DNA of 64,000 nucleotides, from assembly GCA_017450125.1 (NCBI GenBank), contig JAFSWZ010000038.1, positions 1 through 64,000 of the forward strand, read 5' to 3'. The translations under genes were made by a program, and so were the position numbers. Every line of letters starts with the position of its first letter. Within the stretch, counting starts at the first letter, position 1. The notes below the pieces were generated by a model. It was not told the origin of the DNA, made no database searches, and saw nothing but the letters and a program-made list of their open reading frames with translations. Positions 1 to 6,756 of the stretch are shown here, piece after piece. The stretch comes from Synergistaceae bacterium. Lineage in GTDB: Bacteria; Synergistota; Synergistia; Synergistales; Aminobacteriaceae.

Positions 1-43
1 CCGTGTGAAAGCGGGAGGGTTTAATTTTTCTGGAGGTGTATTA

Positions 44-1318
44 ATGATGCAGAAACGGCGCAAGTCTTCAAATGTATTGCTTGATACGGCACTTCAGGAG
101 TTTTACGGTGCGGCTGACGAAATGGGATTGAGCGAGAACCTTATAGCCGTCCTGAGCAGGTCAGAACGCAGGGTGCAGGTCTCAATTCCCGTAGAGATGG
201 ACGACGGGACTGTTGAGGTCTTCGAGGGCTACCGTGTCCAGCACTCAACGGCACTGGGCCCATCGAAGGGAGGAATACGCTACGACTTGGGCGTTGACAT
301 GGACGAGTGCGAAGCGTTGGCCATGCTGATGACGTGGAAATGCTCTCTTGCGGGCATCCCTTACGGCGGCGGCAAAGGCGGAATCTGCTGCGACCCGCTC
401 ACAATGTCCAAGAAGGAGAAGGAGAAGCTTACACGGACATACGCGGCACGGATTGAGCCGATACTTGGCCGGTGGAGCGACGTACCTGCTCCCGACATGA
501 ATACCGGCGGGCAGGAGATGGTGTGGATTCTCGACACTGTCAGCAAGATGCGCGGGAAACTCGAACCCGCAATCCTCACCGGCAAGCCCGTAACCTACTG
601 GGGAAGTTTCGGGCGCAACGAGGCAACGGGACGCGGAGTCGCGACGTGCGGGCTGGAATTGATGCGCATTCTGGACAAAAACCCCGGCAGTGTTACGGCA
701 TCCGTTCAGGGTTTCGGGAACGTCGGGAGCTACACGGCAAAGACGCTCAACGATGCCGGAGTGAAGATCGTGGGCATAAGCGACATCACAGGAGGGTACT
801 ATTCGGCGGGAGGCATCGACATACACAAAGCCTTTGAGGCAGTGCGCAATCACCCCAAGAAGCTGCTTGAAGGTTTCGAGAGCATCGGTAACTGCGAGAA
901 GGTCGATGATGTGCTGTTCACGGATTGTGATTTCCTGTTTCCTTGCGCGAGGGACGGCGTAATCAACCGCGACACTGCGGGCAGAGTGAAGGCACGTTAC
1001 ATTGTGGAGGGAGCTAACGGCCCGACGACTCCCGAAGGCGAGGACATCCTTGAGGGTAACGGCGTGATGATTGTCCCCGACTTCCTCGCTAACTCCGGCG
1101 GGGTTATCGGCTCGTATTTCGAGTGGGCACAGAACCTTCAGGGTGCGTTCTGGACTGAGGAGGAGTACAACAGCAGGCTTGTGCACATGATGAAGGGGAA
1201 CTTCCGGCGGGTGTGGGACTACGCGGAGACGAAGCACGTGAAGATGAGGCGTGCGGCAACTATGGCGGCAATTCAGCGTGTGGCTGATGTTGTCGAGATG
1301 AGGGGAATGTTCTTGTAG
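44..1318 (+). CDS. gdhA: Glutamate dehydrogenase (Glu/Leu/Phe/Val dehydrogenase family)
   Basis: Cytoplasmic enzyme for the reversible oxidative deamination of glutamate to 2-oxoglutarate and ammonia; in amino-acid fermenters it usually works catabolically with NAD. The 424-residue product has the substrate-binding stretch PSKGGIRY and the catalytic-lysine motif PYGGGKGG (lysine near residue 111). A Rossmann GFGNVG follows near residues 223-228. Length is normal for the hexameric class. A GTG at position 5 would add 13 residues, but GGAGGTG lies 5-6 bases before the ATG at 44, so that start is preferred. The gene ends just before a strong hairpin terminator and converges on cca. Cofactor preference cannot be read from the sequence with certainty. 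Confidence 0.95.
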   Translation: MMQKRRKSSNVLLDTALQEFYGAADEMGLSENLIAVLSRSERRVQVSIPVEMDDGTVEVFEGYRVQHSTALGPSKGGIRYDLGVDMDECEALAMLMTWKCSLAGIPYGGGKGGICCDPLTMSKKEKEKLTRTYAARIEPILGRWSDVPAPDMNTGGQEMVWILDTVSKMRGKLEPAILTGKPVTYWGSFGRNEATGRGVATCGLELMRILDKNPGSVTASVQGFGNVGSYTAKTLNDAGVKIVGISDITGGYYSAGGIDIHKAFEAVRNHPKKLLEGFESIGNCEKVDDVLFTDCDFLFPCARDGVINRDTAGRVKARYIVEGANGPTTPEGEDILEGNGVMIVPDFLANSGGVIGSYFEWAQNLQGAFWTEEEYNSRLVHMMKGNFRRVWDYAETKHVKMRRAATMAAIQRVADVVEMRGMFL

Positions 1319-1336
1319 TATGAGTGATTGTGAAAC

Positions 1337-1373
1337 TTTCCCCCTGTCGTCGCTAGGCAGGGGGGATTTTTTT
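1337..1373 (+). terminator. Rho-independent terminator of gdhA
   Basis: CCCCCTG (1340-1346) pairs with CAGGGGG (1358-1364) around an 11-base loop and is followed by seven T. It overlaps the 3' end of the convergent cca gene, whose stop codon lies in the loop. Confidence 0.85.
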
Positions 1374-2636
1374 CGCGAAACTTATTAGTTCTTCACGCGA
1401 GTTGCTCAGCTCTCCGTCAACTACAGCTTCAAGCAGTGCCGCTAATGTCTTCCCGATTGCCGGGCCCTTAAGCCCCAGTGCAATCATGTCATGACCGTTC
1501 ACGGCCAAATCCGTAATCTTCAGGCAGGCATCCTCGTCAATAACTTCCTGTATAAGCTCAAATGCACGTCTGAGCTGTGCCTCATTCTCGGGGAGCTCGA
1601 CATGTGCCGCCAGATCTGCCCTCTGAAGTTCGAGTAGCTTCATCACGTTGTCATACCCATGACGCGACAATAACCGTCTTGCTGTCTTTGTGTTTGCCGG
1701 AAAGTTTATGCAGTGCTCAGAGATCAGGAACTCCACCGTCCTCTTTGTGGCGTTGTCGAAACGCAGCCTGTTCATGATAACTTCTGCCGTTTCCGCGCCC
1801 GTCTTGTCGTGTCCGTAGAAATGCCCCTGCCCGTTCTCTCCCATGAAGAAGCATCTCGGCTTTGCGATGTCGTGAAACAGTGCCGCCCATCGAAGCTCCG
1901 GCGTGTTTTTGACCTCAACAACAACTTTCACCGTGTGTGCGTAAACGTCAAGATAGTGGTACGAGTTGTGCTGCTCGAAGCCTATCATCTCCCTGACCTC
2001 CGGGATTACTTCTCCCAGAACGTCCGCAAACTCAGTGAGCACGCTTTCAGCGTACGGTGCACAGAGAATCTTCGTCAGCTCGTCGCGTACACGTTCGGGC
2101 GCAACACCCGACAACGTCCCCGCCATCCCGTGAACTGCCTCTGCTGTCTCCTCCTCGACCCTGAAGCCGAAGAGTGCCGCAAACCTCAGCCCGCGAAGAA
2201 TCCTCAACGGGTCTTCCCCGAACCTCAGGCGCGCGTCAACAACTCCGCGAATGACTCTGTTCCTGATGTCCTCACGGCCTCCGAACGGGTCAATCATTTC
2301 CCGCGACGGATGCCAAGCTATTGCGTTGACGGTGAAATCTCTGCGCGACAGGTCATCAGTCAGCGTTTTCCCTCCGTATCTGTACGTAGTAACCTCGATG
2401 CCGTGATCCTCTCCGTCAACGATGACCTTCACCGTCCCGTGCTGCTCGCCTGAACCTATGGGGCGGCAGTCAAGCACCCTCTCGACCTCCTCAACACTCG
2501 CGCTTGTTGCAATGTCGAAGTCTGCAGGCAGAAGGTTCATCAGGAAGCTGCGCACGCATCCTCCGACGAGAAAAGCATCATACCCGGCGGAATTGAGGCT
2601 CATAATAACTTTCAGTGCAGCATCATAACCATTCAT
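1353..2636 (-). CDS. cca: CCA tRNA nucleotidyltransferase (class II, HD domain)
   Basis: Adds or repairs the 3' CCA of tRNAs. The 427-residue protein has the nucleotidyltransferase signature: GGCVRS at residues 25-30 and the metal-binding DFD at 39-41. An arm-like motif follows, then an HD phosphohydrolase-type domain with HDIAKP at about residue 255 and a second conserved HD further on. The open frame extends 35 codons further upstream but would then run into the tRNA-Leu gene. The ATG at 2636 gives the usual family N-terminus, although only a weak GGCGG-type ribosome site precedes it. It lies next to tRNA-Leu, which does not encode its CCA end. A poly(A) polymerase is the alternative for this family; the single-copy context and HD domain favour CCA addition. 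Confidence 0.9.
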   Translation of the reverse strand: MNGYDAALKVIMSLNSAGYDAFLVGGCVRSFLMNLLPADFDIATSASVEEVERVLDCRPIGSGEQHGTVKVIVDGEDHGIEVTTYRYGGKTLTDDLSRRDFTVNAIAWHPSREMIDPFGGREDIRNRVIRGVVDARLRFGEDPLRILRGLRFAALFGFRVEEETAEAVHGMAGTLSGVAPERVRDELTKILCAPYAESVLTEFADVLGEVIPEVREMIGFEQHNSYHYLDVYAHTVKVVVEVKNTPELRWAALFHDIAKPRCFFMGENGQGHFYGHDKTGAETAEVIMNRLRFDNATKRTVEFLISEHCINFPANTKTARRLLSRHGYDNVMKLLELQRADLAAHVELPENEAQLRRAFELIQEVIDEDACLKITDLAVNGHDMIALGLKGPAIGKTLAALLEAVVDGELSNSREELISFAKKIPPA

Positions 2637-2657
2637 AATGCGGAAAATTTTACCGCC

Positions 2658-2686
2658 TTGACGATAAATAGCAAGTAGAGTAAAAT
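2658..2686 (+). promoter_or_regulatory. Sigma-70-type promoter of the tRNA cluster
   Basis: TTGACG (2658-2663), a 17-base spacer and TAAAAT (2681-2686); transcription should start near 2693, about 24 bases before tRNA-Leu. The same hexamer pair and spacing recur before the DUF1015 gene at 46186. Confidence 0.8.
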
Positions 2687-2716
2687 AGCCCTTGTGCTTA
2701 ATCACCAGCATTGAAC

Positions 2717-2800
2717 GCCGGGCTGGTGGAATGGTAGACACACGGGACTTAAAATCCCGAGGGCGTTAAGTCCGTGAGAGTTCGAGTCTCTCGTCCGGCA
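2717..2800 (+). tRNA. tRNA-Leu (anticodon TAA)
   Basis: An 84-base class II tRNA with a seven-pair acceptor stem (GCCGGGC with GTCCGGC), a variable arm and an anticodon loop reading TTAA. The discriminator A is followed by TTG, so the CCA tail is not encoded and must be added by the adjacent cca product. Confidence 0.95.
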
Positions 2801-2815
2801 TTGACAAGTGAACAT

Positions 2816-2892
2816 CGCGGGGTGGAGCAGTTTGGAAGCTCGTCGGGCTCATAACCCGAAGGTCAAAGGTTCAAATCCTTTCCCCGCCACCA
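2816..2892 (+). tRNA. Initiator tRNA-fMet (anticodon CAT)
   Basis: The 77-base gene closely matches bacterial initiator tRNA. Positions 1 and 72 are C and C, hence unpaired, and three consecutive G-C pairs close the anticodon stem (GGG...CCC). Both are initiator hallmarks. CCA is encoded at 2890-2892. Confidence 0.95.
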
Positions 2893-2896
2893 ACAA

Positions 2897-2973
2897 GGCG
2901 GTATAGCTCAGATGGCTAGAGCATGCGGTTCATACCCGCAGTGTCCCCGGTTCGATTCCAGGTGCCGCCACCA
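2897..2973 (+). tRNA. Elongator tRNA-Met (anticodon CAT)
   Basis: A 77-base gene with acceptor GGCGGTA pairing TGCCGCC, anticodon stem TGCGG/CCGCA, loop TTCATAC and encoded CCA. A CAT anticodon could also be the lysidine-modified tRNA-Ile2; the body looks more like elongator Met, but this is not certain. Confidence 0.88.
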
Positions 2974-3008
2974 AGACAGTAACGCGTACACAAGCGCACA
3001 TTATAGAA

Positions 3009-3033
3009 GCCCGCAAGCAGAGCGGGTTTTTTT
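3009..3033 (+). terminator. Terminator of the tRNA cluster
   Basis: CCCGC (3010-3014) pairs with GCGGG (3022-3026) and is followed by seven T. Confidence 0.8.
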
Positions 3034-3058
3034 GTACACATACCGAAAACTAACCCCG

Positions 3059-3067
3059 TGATATAAT
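3059..3067 (+). promoter_or_regulatory. Extended -10 promoter of the glycan operon
   Basis: TGATATAAT is a full TGnTATAAT extended -10 element, with no good -35 hexamer at 16-18 bases. It lies 43 bases before the first ATG of the operon, behind the tRNA terminator. Nothing like a regulator gene is nearby; variation here seems to be at the G tracts. Confidence 0.65.
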
Positions 3068-3109
3068 GCACCAAGTTTTCCCACAACATAGAAGGAGGAG
3101 TTGTTCATT

Positions 3110-4323
3110 ATGAGCAGAATTGCTATTGTCGGCGGCTGCGGGCATGTCGGTTTCCCGTTAGGGCTTGCGCTAGCCAGCGGTCTAAGTAATTCACACAAGG
3201 GGGGGGGGCAAACTACGTATCGCTGATCGACATCAACGCTGAAGTCATCAGCACCATCAACAGCGGCCGCGTACCCTTCCAAGAAGCCGGAGCAGAAAGC
3301 ATACTCCGCGAAGTCCTCGAGGCAAAGGCACTCCACGCCTCAGACGACATGAATCTTGTGCGTGATGCAGACGCAGTAATCTTCGTAACAGGCACTCCAG
3401 TCGACGAACACCTCAACCCAAGAATCCGCGACGTTCTCAGCGTCATAAAGCTCTATCTTCCGTACATGAATCCTGGACAGCTGATAATTCTCAGGAGCAC
3501 AATCTTTCCCGGAGTGTTCCGTGTTGTCGACAATATGCTGACTAAGTCGTTCGGCACTGCACCGAAGCTGGCGTTCTGCCCGGAGCGCATCGTTCAGGGC
3601 AAGGGTATCGAGGAGATCTTCACGCTCCCGCAGCTCGTCTCAGCGAACTCTCCTGAAGCCTTCCGCGAAGCATCAGAGCTCTTCTCGCACATAGCACCGA
3701 AGATTATTCCCCTCGAGCCCGAAGAAGCCGAGCTGGCCAAGCTCCTGACGAACTCGTGGCGTTACCTAGAGTTTGCCATAGCCAATCAGTTCTACATGAT
3801 GTGCGAGGAGAAGGGTTACAGCTTCTACAAGATTCTTGGTGCGCTGAGTGAGGATTACCCGAGAGCGAGGCATTTTGCGCGGGCTGGTTTCGCTGCCGGG
3901 CCGTGCCTGTTCAAGGACACGATGCAGCTGTCAGCCTTCTACAACAACAAGTTCTTTCTGGGTCAGGCAGGAATGCTCGTGAATGAGGGATTGCCTGATT
4001 TCGTGGTCAGCCAGCTCGAGAAGCGCATGGGAGGAAGCCTCAAGGACAAGAAGATAGCTATTCTGGGAATGGCCTTCAAGCCCAACAACGACGACACGCG
4101 CGAGAGCCTGTCGTTCAAGCTCAGGAAGAATCTCGAGTTCAGGATGGCGGAAGTCCTGATACATGACCCGTATCTAGACACAGCACCGCTCGGGGAAGTC
4201 CTTGCGCAGGCTGACGGAGTGATACTCGGCGTGCCTCATGACGAGTACTTGGGGCTGAAGATTGCTGTCCCGTTCGTGGACTGCTGGAACGTGTGGGCAA
4301 CGACATCCGGGAAGGAGGACTAA
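3110..4323 (+). CDS. Nucleotide-sugar 6-dehydrogenase (UDP-glucose/GDP-mannose dehydrogenase family), out of frame at a G10 tract
   Basis: Family members oxidise the C6 hydroxyl of an NDP-sugar to a uronic acid with two NAD+. Translation from ATG 3110, after the ribosome site GGAGGAG, gives a Rossmann start (IAIVGGCGHVGFP). It then enters a run of ten G (3199-3208) and stops at 3224-3226. The rest of the enzyme continues in the other frame to 4323: NAD-domain end, central helix, active-site AGPCLFKD (cysteine near 266 of the restored protein) and C-terminal domain with FKPNNDDTRES. With 8 or 11 G the frame would be open for about 404 residues. An internal ATG at 3349 would lack the NAD-binding motif. 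The best reading is a phase-variable gene in the OFF state; a plain frameshift mutation or a base-calling error is the alternative. It is first in the operon, so polarity on later genes is possible. Substrate unknown. Confidence 0.85.
3199..3208 (+). repeat. Homopolymer G10 tract (putative phase-variation switch, OFF)
   Basis: Ten consecutive G inside codons 30-33 of the nucleotide-sugar dehydrogenase. Ten or nine G lead to an early stop; eight or eleven restore the frame. Elsewhere in the window G or C runs reach only about six, apart from the second tract at 6580. Confidence 0.9.
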
Positions 4324-4326
4324 CTC

Positions 4327-5349
4327 ATGAAGATACTTGTTACAGGTTCGGCGGGGTTCATATGCGGCTACCTTGTTGAAGACCTGCTTGAACGCGGGCA
4401 CGAAGTCATAGGCATCGACAACTTCTCGAAGTACGGTCCTGTCCAGAAATCGTACGACAGCCATCCGCACTACAGGTTCATAGAGGGCGACGCGAAGGAC
4501 ACCGGCCTCATGAAGGAGATTGCCTGCGAGTGCGACCAGATTCTGGCGGCGGCGGCAATGATCGGCGGAATATCGTACTTCCACCACTACGCGTATGACC
4601 TCTTGGCCGAGAACGACAGGATAACCGCCTCAACGTTCGACGCGGCGATCTATGCCTACAATCACGGCCATCTGAAGCGCATTAACGTTCTGAGCTCGAG
4701 CATGGTCTACGAGTCGGCAGCAAAGTTCCCGAGCGCAGAGGGCGAAGAGAGGCAGTGTCCTCCGCCTCAGAGCACGTACGGCTTCCAGAAGCTGGCCTGC
4801 GAGTACTACGCTCAGGGAGCGCGCGAACAGTACGGCCTGCCCTGCACGGTGATTCGTCCGTTCAACTGCGTCGGCACTGGCGAGAGGCGGGCTTTGTGCG
4901 ACAGCGAGATACTCTCCGGGAACGTGAAGCTGGCCATGAGCCACGTAGTACCTGACCTTGTCCAGAAAGTCCTCAAGGGTCAGAACCCCCTGCACATTCT
5001 CGGCAAAGGGAATCAGGTGCGGCATTACACGTACGGCGGGGATTTGGCGCGCGGAATCAGGATGTGCATTGAGAGCGAGGCGGCCGTCAACGAGGACTTC
5101 AACCTCTCGACTCCCGTATCAACAACGGTGCTTGAGCTTGCCGAAGCGATATGGCGCAAGATTCACGGGGACAGCCTTCCGTTCGAGTATGTGTGCGACG
5201 ATCCCTTCAAGTATGACGTTCAGAAGCGCGTTCCGTCGACGGAGAAGGCAGAGAGGATTCTGGGTTTCAGGGCAGAAACGACGCTTGACGAGATTCTCGA
5301 CGAGGTAATTCCGTGGATAGCAGAGCAGGTCAGGCTCGGGGGAATATAA
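4327..5349 (+). CDS. NAD-dependent epimerase/dehydratase (extended SDR) for a nucleotide sugar
   Basis: A 340-residue extended short-chain dehydrogenase that would interconvert or dehydrate an NDP-sugar in the cytoplasm. Visible features are the N-terminal cofactor motif TGSAGFICG, an acidic residue after beta-2 (GIDNFS) favouring NAD, the active-site serines in SSSMVYE and the catalytic YGFQK (YxxxK). Three bases separate it from the dehydrogenase, so the pair probably acts in sequence, for example dehydrogenation then epimerisation to a uronic-acid donor. Its stop overlaps the next start (TAATG). The exact substrate cannot be told. Confidence 0.88.
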   Translation: MKILVTGSAGFICGYLVEDLLERGHEVIGIDNFSKYGPVQKSYDSHPHYRFIEGDAKDTGLMKEIACECDQILAAAAMIGGISYFHHYAYDLLAENDRITASTFDAAIYAYNHGHLKRINVLSSSMVYESAAKFPSAEGEERQCPPPQSTYGFQKLACEYYAQGAREQYGLPCTVIRPFNCVGTGERRALCDSEILSGNVKLAMSHVVPDLVQKVLKGQNPLHILGKGNQVRHYTYGGDLARGIRMCIESEAAVNEDFNLSTPVSTTVLELAEAIWRKIHGDSLPFEYVCDDPFKYDVQKRVPSTEKAERILGFRAETTLDEILDEVIPWIAEQVRLGGI

Positions 5350-6065
5350 TGCCGCTCCTCAGCATAGTTATTCCCGTCTACAACGAGGGCGGGAACATCA
5401 GGACGTGCCTTGAGGCCATAGAAAGCCGCGTTGAACGTGAGCACGAAATACTTATCGTTTACGACTTCGACGAGGACAACACACTTCCGGCAGTACGTGA
5501 GCTCATGCCGTCAATGCCCTGCATCCGCCTCGTCAGGAACAAGTACGGGCGCGGAGTCCTCAACGCGATAAAGACCGGCCTTGAGACTGCGGGCGGAAAG
5601 TATGTCGCTGTAACGATGGCAGACCTCTCTGACCCGCCGGAAGTCATGAACGCGATGATTGATGCGGCAGAACGTGAGGACGCTGACGTTGTGTGTGCGT
5701 CGCGCTACATGAAGGGAGGCCGTCAGGTCGGCGGGCCGTTCCTCAAGGGGCTGATGTCCCGGACTGCGGGGCTGACGCTTCACTGGTTCGCGGGGCTTCC
5801 GACGCATGACGCAACCAACAGCTTCAAGCTCTACAGGAAGAGTTATCTTGAGAGTGTTGCGGTTGAGAGCACGGGAGGCTTTGAGCTGGGGATTGAGCTC
5901 ACGGTGAAGGCATACCGTCAGGGCAGGAAAATCTGTGAAGTTCCCACAACTTGGACGGACAGGACAGCAGGAGAGTCGCACTTCAAGATCATGAAGTGGC
6001 TGCCCGGTTACCTGCGCTGGTACTTCTACGCGTTCGGCAGAAAGGAGCGCAGACATGGAGCTTGA
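5349..6065 (+). CDS. Family 2 glycosyltransferase (dolichol-phosphate-mannose-synthase-like)
   Basis: A GT-A-fold enzyme of 238 residues that transfers a sugar from an NDP donor, in this subgroup often to a polyprenyl phosphate on the inner membrane face. It begins with the typical LSIVIPVYNEGGN, has acidic DFDED and ADLSDPP stretches for metal and donor binding, and lacks C-terminal membrane helices, so it would be peripheral. The start at 5349 overlaps the previous stop by one base, indicating coupling; an upstream in-frame start would put 12 non-homologous residues in front. Its 3' end overlaps the methyltransferase start by 11 bases. A polyprenyl-linked sugar made here could feed the membrane protein at 6753. 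Confidence 0.87.
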   Translation: MPLLSIVIPVYNEGGNIRTCLEAIESRVEREHEILIVYDFDEDNTLPAVRELMPSMPCIRLVRNKYGRGVLNAIKTGLETAGGKYVAVTMADLSDPPEVMNAMIDAAEREDADVVCASRYMKGGRQVGGPFLKGLMSRTAGLTLHWFAGLPTHDATNSFKLYRKSYLESVAVESTGGFELGIELTVKAYRQGRKICEVPTTWTDRTAGESHFKIMKWLPGYLRWYFYAFGRKERRHGA

Positions 6066-6756
6066 CAGGCTGTACTCAAACCGTTTCGGCACTGCAGAAA
6101 TGAAGCGGCGAAACGATATGTGGCGTATTCTGTGCGCTGACTTCTTCGACAGGTACACCAAGCCTTCCGACGATGTCCTTGACGTTGCTGCAGGTTACTG
6201 CGACTTCATCAACAACATAGCTTCTCCAGCCTCAGGGCAGACGCGCGGCAGAAGGATAGCCGTTGACCTCAACCCTGACGTGAAAGACCACGCGGCAGAG
6301 TTTGTCGAGGTACACAACGTTCCTGCACAGAAGCTGGACTTCCTCGAGGATTCGAGCATCGACACGGTATTCGTGAGCAACTTCTTCGAGCACGTAAGGG
6401 ACAAGGAAGAGATCCTGAAGATTCTCGGCGAGGCTCTGCGTGTCCTTCGGGACGGCGGGAAGCTGATGATACTTCAGCCCAACATCAAGTACCTCACCGG
6501 CGAATACTGGGACTTCTTCGACCACTACACTCCACTGACGGAGAAAAGCATGTGCGAAGCTATAAGTATAATTACTGATGGGGGGGGGGGGCACTTCATT
6601 TTGAGGACTGTACTCGATAAGTTCATGCCCTACACAACGAAGAGCAGGCTTCCGCAGTACGGGTGGATGATAAAGCTGTACTGCCATTGTCCGCTGGCGT
6701 GGAAGGTGCTGGGGAAACAGATGTTTATTGTCGCTAGTAAGGAGGTTTGCCGATGA
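6055..6756 (+). CDS. SAM-dependent methyltransferase with an in-frame G12 tract
   Basis: A class I methyltransferase of 233 residues. Motif I (DVLDVAAGYCDF) is near residue 43, an acidic residue after beta-2 (AVDLNPD) follows, and there is a motif IV-like SNFFEHV. Its operon position suggests it methylates a sugar or glycan. Codons 176-179 (DGGGGH) are made entirely of a twelve-G run. With 11 G the frame stops after about four more codons; with 13 G it stops after about ten. The gene is thus ON as sequenced but should be prone to slippage, and truncation would remove the last quarter of the protein. Substrate not recognisable. Confidence 0.85.
   Translation: MELDRLYSNRFGTAEMKRRNDMWRILCADFFDRYTKPSDDVLDVAAGYCDFINNIASPASGQTRGRRIAVDLNPDVKDHAAEFVEVHNVPAQKLDFLEDSSIDTVFVSNFFEHVRDKEEILKILGEALRVLRDGGKLMILQPNIKYLTGEYWDFFDHYTPLTEKSMCEAISIITDGGGGHFILRTVLDKFMPYTTKSRLPQYGWMIKLYCHCPLAWKVLGKQMFIVASKEVCR
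6580..6591 (+). repeat. Homopolymer G12 tract (putative phase-variation switch, ON)
   Basis: Twelve consecutive G encode four glycines in the methyltransferase. Loss or gain of one base brings a stop within about ten codons in either direction. Confidence 0.9.

Noticed and set aside
245-1237. A 330-codon open frame antisense to gdhA
   Set aside because: It lies entirely opposite a well-conserved enzyme gene, has no recognisable family and no ribosome site; GC-rich third positions readily give such frames.
3001-3336. Minus-strand frame crossing the G10 tract and the tRNA terminator
   Set aside because: It reads through a terminator hairpin, shows no protein family and competes with conserved dehydrogenase sequence.
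3349-4323. Independent dehydrogenase gene starting at ATG 3349
   Set aside because: It would lack the NAD-binding Rossmann motif, which is present in the other frame upstream of the G tract; one interrupted gene explains both parts.
5511-6161. A 216-codon minus-strand frame across the glycosyltransferase and methyltransferase genes
   Set aside because: Composition is that of a shadow frame (rich in Arg, Ser, His, Cys) and it overlaps two solid plus-strand genes.
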